A stretch of 64,000 bases of DNA from Membranipora membranacea (GCA_914767715.1 OU612069.1:19465387-19529386), one strand, 5' to 3'; positions 38,701 to 49,784 are shown, numbered from the stretch's first letter. A program made the numbers and translations. Notes: a model not told the origin generated them from the letters alone.

Positions 38701-41700
38701 GGTGCTGTAAGTTCCTACTGTGGGGTCTGTGTCCCTCAGATGGGACATCGGAAATGGAAGTCCTAAGTGAGCTGATTCTGACATATATTAATAATGATTT
38801 CATACCACTCTATTTAACTTTCTATGGAGCCAGTGCTTCTCTGCCTCCCCTTGAGCTACGGGCCTGCCAGATGTAGCCTATATATATATATATATATATA
38901 GATTGATGCTCTTTATCTGTTTTATCAGTTTAGCGGCAGCAGTACACAAAGTCACATTGGCAGCAGCAGTAACACCACAGACCCAGCCAGCCGACACATA
39001 GAGGACGGGCGGAGGTTCTGGGGTATGGATGTAGTGGGGTGTCCTGCACCAGCTCCTAAGGTAATAATAATTCTATTGCTCTAGTGACCAGTTAAAGAGG
39101 GACTTTGGGTTCAGGTCCAGCATTAGTTATCATAACTAATGTAGGATCTGAACCAGAGTCCCTCTCTAATTGGTAATGAGAAAAGTTTCTCTGTAATAGA
39201 GAAAAAGTAAATCTGGCCTGAACTAGATTCAGTTACTTATCATGCGACTTTACGGAATATAAAGTAATATCAGGATTATGATAATATCTGTGAAAGTTAT
39301 CTGACCCTACTTGGAGGTCATGGATGAAGTTGTGTCGTGTAAATGTTGATAATATGGCCGTTAGGCTAAGGAAAGATGGATGGAATGCATAGGCTGGTGT
39401 ATAGGTTATGGCAGGGGTGCCCAACTTTTTCTCTCACATGAGCCATTTAAAAAATCAATCAAACCAAATGAGCTGACCACGTTGCGTCACGTGTAGACAA
39501 CATGGAAACAGTCAGTGATATATATGTATCATATTCATCATGTATAAGTGCTGGCAAAAATACCAAAGCGTAGTAATTGTGTGAGATTATGCGCGCAGCG
39601 CGAAAATTTTTTTGAGGCAATTTCTGGTCATATGAGGCGCCCTGGAGTTTTGTAAGCATTTTAGGCATTTTGCAAATTTTTATAAGCATTTTGGAAAATT
39701 TAGGTTGGCAAGTCTGCAAGAAGACAACTCTACACACATATATACAATGCAGGCACCCAGTACAATGAACTTGTATACACTATACATACATTTAATGTAC
39801 ATTGTACATGCATGAATTAAATGCATGAAATTCGCGCCAAAAAGCGCGTGAAATTTGCAAATATTAAAATGAGCCACCCAAAAAGCCAAAATGAGCCGAG
39901 ATGGCTCATGAGCCATAGGTTGGGCACCCCTGGGTTATGGTGTCCCTCGGTTATGGTGTAAGGTGGAGTATTCTACCAATAGTAGTGAGAGTTAAAACTT
40001 CTTCTGATCCAGCAGCAGTGATAGACTTGTCTCTCAAGAGTTGATATTGATAGTAAATGGTGTTGGCCGATACGGCTCTCAGATATATAGGTCAGTTTCA
40101 AACGTGACTGATGAAGATAGTTAAATACTGATGCAAATATGTCAGTTTTGGCAATGCTACATCTGAGAATTTGCCAAAAACGTGTCAAGCTGTTCAATGA
40201 TACTGTATAATGGCTTTAGCTGGTGAGGTGTATGTGATATACACACTGACTATTAGGTTAACGAAAAAGTTTTGCAATGTCAGTCACATTTGTTTCATGT
40301 GTACCCATATAAATCCAACATATGTAGGACTAACAAATTTGTAATACTGAATGTCCGATTTTTCGCCTCTTTAAGCCCTCACACTTGATAATGTAATGCT
40401 ACTACCAGCTATCCCCATACAGTTCGGGCTAAACTAGATTGATGTCAGTAGTTCGAGACAAAAATTAGTGGCACAAAGGCTGCTTGTTAAACCTTTACCT
40501 CTGTAACCTTGTGGACGCCTAAATCTGTCCAGCTGTTACGGGTTTATGATAGAAGATTGAGACAGGGGAAAGGATTCACATTTCGGGGTACCTTTTTTGT
40601 GAGAGTGAAGCACACTCAAAATGTGGCGCATTCTGGCGCAGTGGTAGTGTATATAATGGGGTGCGTAATGCCATAATATTTTCAGCTTTAATAAACATAT
40701 TATTTTGAATGAATAGAGTGTTAAGTTCCTGGCAAGTCCAACCTACCCTTGAACTGGAGGCAATTATAATATCATTGCCTCCTGTTCAGGTTGAAGTCCA
40801 GGCGTGTCTGTCACACCTGTTATTATTTAGGGCATTATAAAACAATTGAATCTCACCTTCAATTAGGTAAAGTTGAGTCTGTGGCTATCATGCCAGCCCT
40901 ACATTTGAATTATTGGATAACCTCTTATTCAGATTAGAAAGTCCTGATTGTATTGTCAAGATATAGTTGTCTACTCTTGTGGTTTTGAGAAAACAAGTAG
41001 GACAACTCCAAAACAAATGTTGGCAAATGCCATTCATTGATTCCTGGATGTATGTTTGATTTGTTCTATCTTGCTCTTGCCTTTGTTCCATTTCTAATCA
41101 GCTGAGTTTTCTGTGATTTGGTCAGTTCAGTTATGACTCAAATGGCCAAAGTGAGATCACATGCTCCATGATCACATGTATGAGTCAGTTTTTACAAATT
41201 CCTGAACATGTAATTATAATTTTATTTATTACTGCTCAGTGAAGGTTTAAAATTAAATATTTTAAAGTGGTATGGTTACTATGATCCTAACATGTAATTA
41301 ATCCAGCGCTAATAAGCTTCATTATGAGATCGTGATAAGTCAACAAGTTAAAAATTGGTGATTCGGTAAACGCTTCTGTGCCTGTCTATATACATAATAT
41401 ATATAAGTAACATAACCCTCCACTGGGATGTCAAGTTGGCGGCTCTGAGAGATAGGTTGTGGTCAAGCATGGCTTGACCAGACTTAAATTTATTGCATCA
41501 CTCCAAAGGGTGCCTATCAAGATGTCTGAACAACATCCCGACATTTTGCCGATAGCAGAGTAGTTCTTGCTTGAAGCTCTGTATTTTTGTTATGAGTTAT
41601 TCTGGCCCATTACCTATAAAAAATAGGGAAATTTTTAATTACCTTATAAATAGATAAAAAAAATCCTAATCAGAGCGTTAGCTTTTATTCAGTGGTAAAT

Positions 41701-43391
41701 AAACAATGTTGATAGGGTGTAATGACTCAACAGACTCAATTTTTGTAGTGGGGGGGGGGGGGGGAATTAACCTTGGATTCCTCCATTTTGCAATAATTAC
41801 TCATCAAATAAATTTGGGATCATTTTTTTCATATCGTTAGAATCAATAACAATTTACAGCTTAGTTTACAGTGATCCCATGGCAGGTCATTTTCACTAAT
41901 TGGTGTCTACTCTAAACCTCAAACAGCTATAATATAAGGTATTCGATCTGCAAACCATCATGCTATCCAAATCTCATAAAACTGTCATACTCTTGTCGTC
42001 AATCAAAGTTCCCTTTTTTGTAGATGAGAAATGCAGTGCGAAGAAACCAATCTATGAACACAACTAGGGAGCGGAGGCGAAGCTCCTCCCTCTCGCGATT
42101 AGAGAGCCAATCAGCTTCAGTCATTCAGTCACATGATCAAGTTCCTCAACCAATCAGAGGCCGATCTGGCAAATCAACAGGGGACAAGTCGTCAGCTCCT
42201 AACAAGCCAGCCAAACAAACTCGCATGAGGTAACATTGAATGTATGAGCAATTCTAGGTTGGAAAATATCCTTAATAACTGGAATATGAAATTAAAAAGA
42301 ATTTAGATTCTCATCGGAATCTGTCAAATGGTCTTAGGAAATCTCCCAGTTGATGTCATCAAACAGAAAAACACATACTTAACTCAATCCCATGTTACCA
42401 AATACTCGCAGTCTGATATTAAATCGATTTTAAATTTTAATCCACCTAAATCCACTACAACAATTAGCATATGTTTTTGTCTTGGGAAACACAAATTATC
42501 AAACATCTAAAGTTACTTTTTTTCTGTCCAAGCCTCATTATACACGCAAGATTTGTTTTTAAACAAGGAAAGAATTACGTGTACCATCCAAAGATGGATC
42601 TAACAACTGATTTTTTCCTTATTCTCAACCCTGTGATAACAACACCGCAGCAAAAACTGGTCAATAATCGCTATTGGAATCCAATCCCATCCCATCCCAT
42701 CAGAATGTGCGCAGTCAAATTTTTTTTTGCGCTACCAAATTAAATGTAAACACATTCACTTTAATTCATGTCAACATCAATGGAAAAAAAAGTAGGCGCC
42801 ATTAAGGCTGTAACCAAAAGCTATGCACAGAATGAGATTGTAATGCTCATCTCGGTTTAAATTCTTTGAATTCGTAATAACCCACCCCCAGGTGTAGAGG
42901 ACAACTGATATGGGAGTTTCTTGATCCTCGTGATTTCGTGTAAGGTTGATAGCCAGCGATGCAAACAGATCCACCAACACCTGTGGCTCATGCCTACTAA
43001 CGATTTGCTGCACCACTCTGTTTTATTATAAATGCACCTTACAATTACTGATCAGAGAAAAAAGTACACCATATTATTATTAATTTCATGGTTTTCCATT
43101 TACTCGATTCTCTTGCGCTCAGTGATGTGATAAATATTTTTCTTTTGTTACAGATATAAATGTGTGATGGCTTATCCTGCTCAGGGCGACCTTGAACTTG
43201 ACATGAAGGCCGGTGACATAGTCGTTGTTCTAAAGAAGAAGTCTGAGGGATGGTATAAGGGTACTAACGAGACGACAGGAAAGTCTGGCATATTCCCAGC
43301 GTGCTTTGTACAATCATGCCCAAGTCAGCAGACCGGTGGCAGCACTACTACAAGTAAAGTCAGCCAGAACCCAGGCAGCAGAAGTAGTTAG
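17728..43391 (+). CDS. SH3RF1 (POSH): POSH/SH3RF-type E3 ligase scaffold: RING plus four SH3 domains
   Basis: Fourteen exons: 17728-17856, 18935-19066, 22109-22173, 24805-24919, 28264-28467, 29035-29180, 29537-29639, 30355-30538, 31287-31449, 32510-32692, 38159-38264, 38929-39060, 42024-42229 and 43154-43391. Phases match throughout, giving 701 residues (human SH3RF1 has 888). An in-frame TAA at 17710 fixes the start. A C3HC4 RING spans 10-51 (C10, C13, C26, H28, C31, C34, C48, C51), closely resembling the human VLPCQHTFC block. SH3 domains lie at about 96-147, 193-248, 415-470 and 624-676, each ending in the typical GxxPxxYV/FV pattern. Linkers are Ser/Pro-rich and low in conservation. Family members are RING E3 ligases that scaffold Rac-JNK signalling and endosomal sorting in the cytoplasm. 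The exon 7 donor (GAG/gttggt) is weak but is the only one matching the next phase. Intron 10 hosts an antisense gene. Confidence 0.93.
22365..22486. mobile_element. M1-family MITE relic (POSH intron 3)
   Basis: ctggtagtggcattcc and its inverted partner ggtatgtcactaccag flank a small inner inverted repeat (catatcccaa/ttgggatatg). The core resembles the complete M1 copies, but the outer TAGTTTAAG ends are eroded. Boundaries are approximate. Confidence 0.5.
24413..24455 (+). repeat. GC-rich hairpin repeat, copy 2
   Basis: ttagtctgagcccccagact is followed by C-rich text and cccgacggccccc, then caattttatgag. The minus-strand copy at 49731 shares even the trailing caattttat, so the repeat unit extends beyond the GC-rich core. 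It lies in POSH intron 3. Confidence 0.7.
25575..25680. mobile_element. M1-family MITE relic (POSH intron 4)
   Basis: agtgctcgatcaaaggttc, ctggtagtggtattcc and, inverted, ggttgataatgtaatgc and gtaccagca match the M1 core. Outer ends are degraded and no target duplication is recognised. Confidence 0.45.
26004..26180 (+). repeat. Two-copy tandem duplication, 89-bp period
   Basis: tggtag...gggt...gtagct and ...ttta-ttctgataatcttggtacactggttatg is repeated, with many substitutions, 89 bases later (tggtag at 26011 and 26100; ctggttatg in both copies). It lies immediately left of the intact M1 MITE at 26277, within POSH intron 4. Confidence 0.55.
26277..26404. mobile_element. Near-perfect palindromic MITE, family M1 (type copy)
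   Basis: This 128-bp element has arms of about 55 bases that are almost perfectly complementary (tagtttaagtgctcaaa...atcaaccac and the inverse) around a short loop. It is flanked by the 8-bp duplication GGCTACTG at 26269-26276 and 26405-26412. It carries no coding capacity. The 8-bp duplication is typical of hAT mobilisation. The near identity of its arms suggests a fairly recent insertion. It lies in POSH intron 4. Confidence 0.85.
28738..28810. mobile_element. M1-family MITE fragment (POSH intron 5)
   Basis: gtgctcaaactc, gttgctggtagagccattctattatcaacca and gagctcttccagca correspond to the left half and loop of M1. The right terminal repeat is missing. Confidence 0.4.
30582..30673 (+). repeat. 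Short tandem repeat after POSH exon 8
   Basis: About five imperfect units of roughly 20 bases built on tgtcagagttgtgttt start about 45 bases after the exon 8 donor. They keep the exon frame open into the intron for some distance, so an intron-retention product would carry extra residues. Confidence 0.55.
32658..32887 (+). repeat. 46-bp minisatellite derived from the end of POSH exon 10
   Basis: Five copies of exactly 46 bases begin at 32658, 32704, 32750, 32796 and 32842, with a decayed sixth after 32888. The first copy is the last 35 coding bases of exon 10 plus its splice donor (acgag/gtaaatatata). Later copies repeat the nactacgtacag...ccgcctggccac...aggta text inside the intron. Copies alternate between a tatata and a tttgtt ending, pointing to dimer-wise expansion. 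Copy 2 retains a plausible second donor (actag/gtaatt at 32739). Reading past the first donor meets TAA at once. Confidence 0.9.
32983..32988 (-). terminator. Candidate poly(A) signal of the nested gene
   Basis: Minus-strand AATAAA lies 73 bases after the stop codon of the antisense nested gene, a normal distance for a short 3' UTR. Confidence 0.5.
33061..36341 (-). CDS. Nested antisense gene in POSH intron 10: 103-residue acidic small protein
   Basis: Four minus-strand exons join in one phase: 36341-36311, 36136-36101, 33767-33723 and 33260-33061, totalling 103 codons plus stop. Every junction is well formed (donors gtaaga, gtatgt, gtgagt; acceptors ttttgcag, cttttttag, ctataccag), and each small exon is open only in, or is consistent with, the required frame. 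The protein begins [10 protein letters not shown] and has a short strand-like N-terminal part, a hydrophobic helix-like stretch at about 56-75, then an acidic run (DDDEEEEE, about 79-86) and a C-terminus ending KVPLPTE. Family is not certain. Length, N-terminal L-x-GE and the acidic tail faintly recall the KEOPS subunit GON7, but this is only a hypothesis. Intron 2 carries a 1.9-kb DNA transposon. Confidence 0.7.
33997..35887. mobile_element. TTAA-flanked DNA transposon, long terminal inverted repeats
   Basis: This 1891-bp element is flanked on both sides by TTAA (33993-33996 and 35888-35891). Its ends are inverted repeats starting ACAACTAGGTGGCTCAAT and ACCACTAGGTGGCTCAAT, with similarity continuing for about 185 bases (to about 34180 and from about 35697, both with a tgacgtca block). 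TTAA duplications fit the piggyBac, Kolobok or Sola3 superfamilies. A THAP-like fragment inside (34959-35036) would favour Kolobok. No intact transposase remains. It sits in POSH intron 10 and also in intron 2 of the antisense nested gene. Confidence 0.85.
34959..35036 (+). pseudogene. Truncated THAP-like zinc-finger start of a dead transposase
   Basis: From ATG at 34959 a 25-codon frame reads [18 protein letters not shown], then DFFYLFK and a TAG stop. The KYCAAANC pattern followed by aromatic residues resembles the first half of a THAP domain (C-x2-4-C, later C/H ligands), which several DNA transposases carry at their N-terminus. The rest of the domain is absent or out of frame. The assignment rests on a short match. 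Confidence 0.4.
38575..38645. mobile_element. M1-family MITE right-half fragment (POSH intron 11)
   Basis: gttgtcgatagtgaaatgccactaccag followed by catagtttgagcacatttaacta matches the right arm and terminal repeat of M1. The left arm is missing. Confidence 0.55.
38879..38900. repeat. (TA)11 microsatellite next to POSH exon 12
   Basis: Eleven uninterrupted TA units end 28 bases before the first base of exon 12, within the zone where a branch point would lie. Length variation here could affect splicing. Confidence 0.9.
39096..39165. repeat. 70-bp hairpin element
   Basis: agagggactttgg, gttcaggtcc and attagttat are each matched in inverted order after a 4-base loop (agagtccctct at the right end). 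The whole element is essentially a stem-loop, 36 bases after the POSH exon 12 donor. It is probably a very short MITE. Confidence 0.65.
39412..39932. mobile_element. Non-autonomous hAT element with Charlie-like ends
   Basis: This 521-bp element starts CAGGGGTGCCCAAC and ends with the exact inverse, flanked by perfect 8-bp duplications GGTTATGG (39404-39411 and 39933-39940). These are textbook hAT features, and the terminal motif is like that of animal Charlie-type hATs. Subterminal repeats of tgagcc occur near both ends, plausibly transposase binding sites. No coding capacity is visible. It lies in POSH intron 12. The perfect duplication implies a relatively young insertion. Confidence 0.92.
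40385..40440. mobile_element. M1-family MITE right-half fragment (POSH intron 12)
   Basis: ttgataatgtaatgctactaccag and gggctaaacta match the M1 core and right end. The left arm is lost. Confidence 0.45.
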
Positions 43392-46300
43392 GATATGTCT
43401 AGAGCTCACAAGTATTACTTTAGTGTCATGTGCTTATATTTTTAATGGAATGAAAGGGGCAAGTCATACGCACTGGGGTGATAGCTGGTGGTGTGGAACG
43501 TAACAATGAATTACAGAGTTAGAAATTTACTGAGGCAAAGCCAAGCATCTCGGAGTATTGAATGGAGGCTAATGCTCTTTTTTTCTTGAAGAAGAGTCTG
43601 GAAAGTCTGGAAAAATATTTTGTCAAGTAGCTCATGGTTCGTCATGATTGAATGATTCTCAATTTTTTTTTAAATTGATGACGAATGTAGCATGGTCTGA
43701 TTTGAGCTGCACTCAATACCATCTCAGTCTGGGATAGAGACGTCAGCTGCTGCCGAGTCTGCTTGTTTGGGTTTGTTTTGGTTGTTGCACTTTTCCTTCT
43801 CAGAATTTTCACTCAAAAATTAAAAAATGTCTGAGTCTGCATCAGAAAGTACTCGATGATCGGCTGTGGGAATTTCATCTGACAAAATTCTACGAGATTT
43901 GAGAGACAATTAAGTCTGTGCGCACATTAGCATGCGACGGGTTCAATGCGTTCGTTTCAGCGACTAGAAAAAAAGTCCAGATAGAACTGCCTTGTCTTTG
44001 TATCATTGCTGTTACCAAATCAACCGTCCCCTCAGGGGGAAGTATAATTAGCCGAGCTCACCCATCTGGGCGTGCAATGGAACGACGGACAGTTCATTAA
44101 CGGTGCGGCCAAACTTTTCATGAATGCTCGCCTGTTGCCCTCTTGATTCAGTGAGCATTCATTGTTTTACCGCTGGTCACTCGGTACTGCTGGATAAATC
44201 ATTAGTATATAGCAAACTATTCAATTACTTATTCAGAGTATTGAAAGTCTATTTGATTACCTAATAGAAGCTTTGTGTTTGTGGATATCGGGTCACGTTT
44301 TTTCATTGCTAACCTATAAGGAGTAAGCCACCCATAGCTGAGCATTGCTGCCTCTCAGAGGACTTGCCCTATTGGTCATTGCTGGCTAAACATAATATGA
44401 TGTAAGGGTCAAATCAACCCACCATCAAATAAACAGTTCTAACGATAGATTTGATAATATTAATAAGTCTATATGGTTCTAACAAAATGTCCTTGATGCT
44501 CACGCAACATTGGATTGGGTCAATAAAATCAGTCCAACCGTTAACATAATTGGTCCTCTGGCACGATCTCAATTCTGAGAGGCTCTGAAGCAAGGCCACT
44601 TTGCTGTCACAGTAGAGTACAGTTGACCAGGCGGAGAATTTCACTGGCTGACCCGACCCTTAATGAATAATTGACCACTAAACCCTGATATCCTTGAGTA
44701 ATGGTTACATTCCAGACAGCGATGAATTTCTCGTCAGCACCACGCCATCGGTCAGTCGGACTTTTTACTCCCACACCGTGTGTGGTCTGGTCTGGCTTGT
44801 TGATTTCTGTTCCCATATCTGGTTTTGGTTCAGGTAATTATGCTTCCACTGCTACTTTCATGAAAAGCGCTATGTATTTTTGGTTTCGCCTTATGACAAT
44901 GTAGACACAGTTCTGTAAGACTTGCCCCTCAATCTATTTAGATGGCCGTCACAAAAACTGATCTGTCAATACATATTAGTGTTTCTTTTTCTCGTAAAGA
45001 CTTTGACAGATGAAAGTTTAATATTTTGTAGAATATTTGTATCCATGTGCTATCACTGTTCTAAAAGATGTGATGAGTCTTCCATATTTTCTATCAACAT
45101 ACTAGTATTTTCAAGTTTATTACTTTTTTCTGACATTGATTCTGTAATTCAAGGCCTTTTTTTGTTTCCCTTTCTCATTTTTACTTATTTTTAAAAGGCT
45201 GCAGATTATCTTATGTGTCACATGACATTACCTACAATGATGTATTTTGGATCCACATTGATGTCCAAAAAACTCTGCATCATCATTTTTTATATAAGTA
45301 TCCATAGCTATATTTAGCGCACAGCGCCGTCTAGTTATAATCCTGGCGTTGATGCCAGCCTGCGTCTGACAATGTCGATTTTCTATCAAATACTCATTTT
45401 ATGCATTATTTTTATCTCAAATATCTGGCCTCATTGTGCTTCTGTATATACTCCTATATCTCACCATACGTCAGGATTTTCTCAGCACCTCTCATTTTTT
45501 TTCACTTTTTTTCTATAGATTTTAAATTGCCATCACTACGCTGTTTTATCAAAAAATAATAACTTTTCAATCAAAACGAAAAAATTTAAGTTGACTCGGT
45601 TTGTGGTTTGTCGAGATATTGTATTTAAAATGTTCATGACTTACTGAAAAGAGTCATGGCAATAATAACTACTCATCGCTTAACTGTAAAAGACAAGTTA
45701 ATTAATGTCATTGTTTTATCGATTAGACTCCCTGAAAAGTAATCAGTCGTTTATTTTAAGAAAAACAGATGAGCACCAAAAAGTACTGTATCTAGTCACG
45801 TCTTCAATCCCGTACAATTTGGTCGAACAATGTGTAAAGGTCAAAACATCCAGCATGGAAATATTCAAGACATCAATTTATCACTTGACTGAAAGTCTGC
45901 AGTGAGAAAGAGTTGCCACGATTTTAATTTGACCTCTGTTTGGAGGCAGGATTGAAGCCCAACACAGGCCCATTGGCAGCTAAGGGTTTTTCAATCAAGG
46001 ACCCCGGAAAAGTGAAAATGTAAATCTAACTATAGATTAGTAAACCTGTGACAACCGTATTATAAATGAAGGATATGTCTGCCTGCTCTTCTATATATAG
46101 AATTCAGCAGGTTATGATTCATTCATACATTAATATTTGATGAGGTTGACTTTTTTCCCAGACTATGAACCTTGCTTGTATCACAGTGTGGGGTTATATT
46201 GGGTATGAAGTCAATATAGCTAAAAATTAAGCAATTATTGGAGAGTTTATATTGCTATTCATGTCTGATTTCAAAAAACCTAGCTTTCAAAGCATTGATG

Positions 46301-46406
46301 ATTTATTTTAGCCTCTTTGATTATAATTATTGGAAATTCTCAAAAAGTCAGCATGGGGTCAATTGCTTCCTATACTGCAGATAATTGACAGCACTACTTG
46401 ACAGTA

Positions 46407-47111
46407 TCACAGAGTAAGGATAAGCAGAGGGGACACTTCAATTATCGTTATAGTGCCTGCGGTTTTTATCCACTGGGGGAAATTCATCAACCTGGCCACC
46501 TGCCAATTTCAGAATATATATAAGTTACAGTGGAGTTTTGACACGCAGACATAGCCACCTTTGATAGGTCATAATTCATTCTGTATTTATCCTAAAGACT
46601 GATTTCTAACTTTTCTGAAATGTCCAATCTTCGAGCTATACACGATACTATTGTCATTTTTTGCTAGGATACATAGGCTATGAGTAATCCAGGTTTTTAA
46701 AATGAGTTTTATCATATAGATTTACATAGGGCTTAGGTCAATGCACGGATATTTCCTAATTTTGATGACCTGCCGTCTATCAATTGTCACATGTAAATCT
46801 ATATGACAAAACTCATTTCAAAAACCTGGATTACTCTTAGCCTATGAATCCTAGCAAAAAATGACAATAATATGGTGTATAGCTTGAAGCTTGGACATTC
46901 CAGCAAAGTTGGAAATCAGTCTTTAGGATAAATACAGAATGAATTATGGCCCATCAAAGGTAGGGATGTCTGCAAGAAAAATGCCATTATAACATATAGA
47001 GATAATGAGTTTTTGGCATCCAGCTGTGCACAATTTCCCCCCAGTGAATCAAAAACCGCAGGCACTATAACTATCATTGAACTGTCCCCTCTGTATATCC
47101 TTACTCTGTGA
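46407..47111. mobile_element. 705-bp foldback (long inverted repeat) element
   Basis: The two arms, each about 323 bases (46407-46729 and 46789-47111), are inverted copies around a loop of about 60 bases. Ends read TCACAGAGTAAGGATA and its inverse. A CAGTA direct repeat lies on each side (46402-46406 and 47112-47116), a probable 5-bp target duplication. Arms differ by scattered substitutions, so insertion is not very recent. There is no transposase. The superfamily is unknown. Confidence 0.85.
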
Positions 47112-47240
47112 CAGTATGCATCATCATTTATTACTGTGTGGCCCAGAGGAGATAACTCTTGCGTTATGAGAAATTTGGTAAATACTTTCGTTGCCAATAC
47201 ACTGTTATATTTTACTAAGCGCTAATAATGTAGGAGTATG

Positions 47241-47500
47241 AGTAGGAGGTGGCTCAGTTGGTTAGAGTGCCGTTCCATTAGCATTCAAATGCTGAAGCTC
47301 GTGGGTTCGGATCCCACTGCGTTCCATCAACTACTGGGGTTTGGTTGGCCCCCAAGTGTGCCCCGATCTACCTGCAAACAGAGAGCAACCTGGCGCAGGT
47401 ATTGCAGCCTAGCCACTAAGGCAGCTAATTTCCCCGCCCATGCTTCGGGATGTGGATGGGTGATAAAACATCCGATTTTTTATAATTTCCACCATGCGAC
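47241..47500 (+). repeat. tRNA-derived SINE, family 1, plus strand
   Basis: agtaggaggtggctcagttgg gives an intact A-box and gggttcggatccc an intact B-box. The body (ccaagtgtgccccgatctacctg, gagcaacctggcgcag, tgcttcgggatgtgg) matches the SINE at 60262 and partly that at 6430. It keeps a long open frame across itself, which is incidental. The 3' end is approximate. Confidence 0.85.
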
Positions 47501-49730
47501 CCCCAGTCTGAGCAGAATTACCAGGAATATCAGGTCATGTATGTTATTTTTTGTTTGGGAGTTTGATTTCCTCAAACATGTTAAACTCTAAAAATAAGTG
47601 TTCAAAATAAACTTTCAGCTGAGCCTTAGTGTTCAGATAACATACTGATAGGGCCAGAAGGGTTGTCATGTAGAGGGGGGGGGAGGTGGGATGGTTGGCT
47701 AGATTTTGGGGCTCAAACTAGTCTGCTTTATCTATGACATTTTTTTATAAAATCTGACAGCCATTAGAGGTTGATAGGTGCCCATGACACATGCGCTAGA
47801 TTGTCACATAAGAATTAGAAAGAGACACCATCACTAATCCCCCCTAATCATGTAATATGTAACACTAAATTCTATGAGTTATTAATGCCTCGATAAATTA
47901 TCACACTGCAACTATGTTTGTTTAATTATAAACCAAGGTCTTAATATTGTTTATTTGTATTCATTGAATCAGTATAATAGTTTTGTCATAATTAATACCC
48001 CTGTACTAAGTCACAATAGGATTATATATGATACCGTCCCGCTTGTAGTGTATGATTTAGGGCTAAGGTGTACCAAGCACACGCCATTCACTTTGTTAGA
48101 ATATCTCTTGCTAACTACAAACATAACAGCTCATATAAAGAGACACAGAGTAGTGAGGAAGCTATATTTTGGTGATTGGTAGCAAAGCAGTAGGTGTACT
48201 TCCAAATACGTCTGAGTGTAAGAGGACTACAAACTGACACACTACTGCTACTTCGCCACAGAGTAACACCATATTTACTTTGCCTCGACCAACTATAACT
48301 CATATTTATAGTATTGCTGTGTCGCTGAATTCTACAGATTTCTTGAATAGTTTGAGGTAAGCACTGATAGCCATGACGTATCAAGATTTGTCTAATCTGT
48401 AACTTGCTGCACATGTAAACATTGAATTGCACTCTTTGGCTGCACCTGATATTTCTTCCACCAAATGATAAAAGCAGGACGCTGATGATTATCAGTGGCT
48501 CCCATCCTTGGAAACATAGGTGTAGCTGAGAAGTGGAATCATTGAAATTATAATATTGTCTGCCAAACTTAGTGCATAGAATGCAATGTGAATTGAGATC
48601 AACTGAATAAAATTACTTCCAGACCATCACAACTCAATCCTAAAGATCAAAGCTTTCATGTTAGATATATGCAGCTATCACACTTAGGCACCAGGGTCTC
48701 AATACAACGTTTGAAACTCAGCTTGCCAGCTAAGAGTCTTCTTAAAAATTATGCATTGGTGTGCAGGAAAGCCTGTCACTTTATCAACTAAAATTCCTTG
48801 GTCAGAAACGGATAAGATGTGTTCATAAGATCAGTTTGTTTCCTGGATTCAAATCATACAGATTCTGTTTGTCAGCAGATCATTGAGTTGTTGGGTATTT
48901 GCGTTGCTTGTCTTTTACCCATTTATATTAAATACTGAGTGGACCAAACAATAGTTTAACGATTTTTATAGTAATCTTCTCAAATGTGGGCTGTTTTCCC
49001 AGCCCATCAGTACAATCCCTTTTCTGTGCCAGTTTGATAGTTTTCTCAGTATACCATGAGTTGGTGTATTTGCAGAGATTTGAGGTATTTTACCTCTACT
49101 TCTTAATTTTATTTTAGAGATTAGTTTTTATCACAGGAGTTTATTCTTTGCATTTTCTCCCTTATCCTGGACCCGTCTGGGGTCTGCCACAATGCAGCTC
49201 TGCAGTGTCGGTTTTTATCAAAATCCTCTAAAATCCAGCCGCCTGGGAATTTTATAGATCTGTTGTTTAATAATCTAAAACCTGTCTGCATGGTATTGTA
49301 TTTGACATTGATCTGGTTCGCAAATAATTGGCTTGGTCTTAAATGGTCTAGGACCACCAGAGAAGGGATGGTTGGTACCAGACTAGAGGTCTGGTTGTAC
49401 CAGATTATGGGGCATTTTGCGGTAGCTCAGGACTTTGATGACAGAGATTATACTTTTAGCATTTATCCAAAGCAGCACAAAATAAGCTGAGCTTATTTAG
49501 TTTAAATGCTGAACCATTTCTATCCTAATTAGTCTTGTGCTGCCTTCTTTGAGGTGAAGTATTTGTTACGTAAAAGATTATACTTAATTATACAGTAAAT
49601 GATATAAATTATTGGTTTTGTTCCCCACTGAAACCTCCAAAATTAACTCAATTGGTGTGAAGATATAGAGATTGGCACTCATATAGGGCTATCTGTCAGC
49701 TTGAAATCAATATTCATTCTTATAAAATTG

Positions 49731-49784
49731 GGGGGGGGGCATGGGCCGTCGGGCGGTGGGCAAAAGTCTGGGGGGCTCAGACTA
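49731..49784 (-). repeat. GC-rich hairpin repeat, copy 3
   Basis: On the minus strand it reads tttagtctgagccccccagact, then cgcccgacggccc, a C-run and caattttataag, closely matching copy 2 at 24413. The plus-strand g-run at 49730-49739 is part of it. Confidence 0.7.

Noticed and set aside
42777-43016. 79-codon minus-strand frame in POSH intron 13 with plausible acceptor and donor
   Set aside because: Codon content looks reasonable, but I found no partner exons with matching phase and no domain. It cannot join the nested gene's exon at 33260 without a stop.
44607-44816. 69-codon minus-strand frame preceded by an acceptor-like ccag
   Set aside because: No partner exon, no recognised domain; it probably lies in degraded repeat sequence.
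47241-47330. Possible functional tRNA gene
   Set aside because: A- and B-boxes are good, but no acceptor stem closes and the same head is attached to a shared non-tRNA body in other copies, so it is a SINE.
47238-47591. 117-codon plus-strand ORF, one of the longest in the window
   Set aside because: It coincides with a tRNA-derived SINE and simply reads through its head and body.
48115-48432. 105-codon minus-strand ORF
   Set aside because: Ser/Cys-rich with no known motif, no splice context and no signal or membrane pattern; likely chance.
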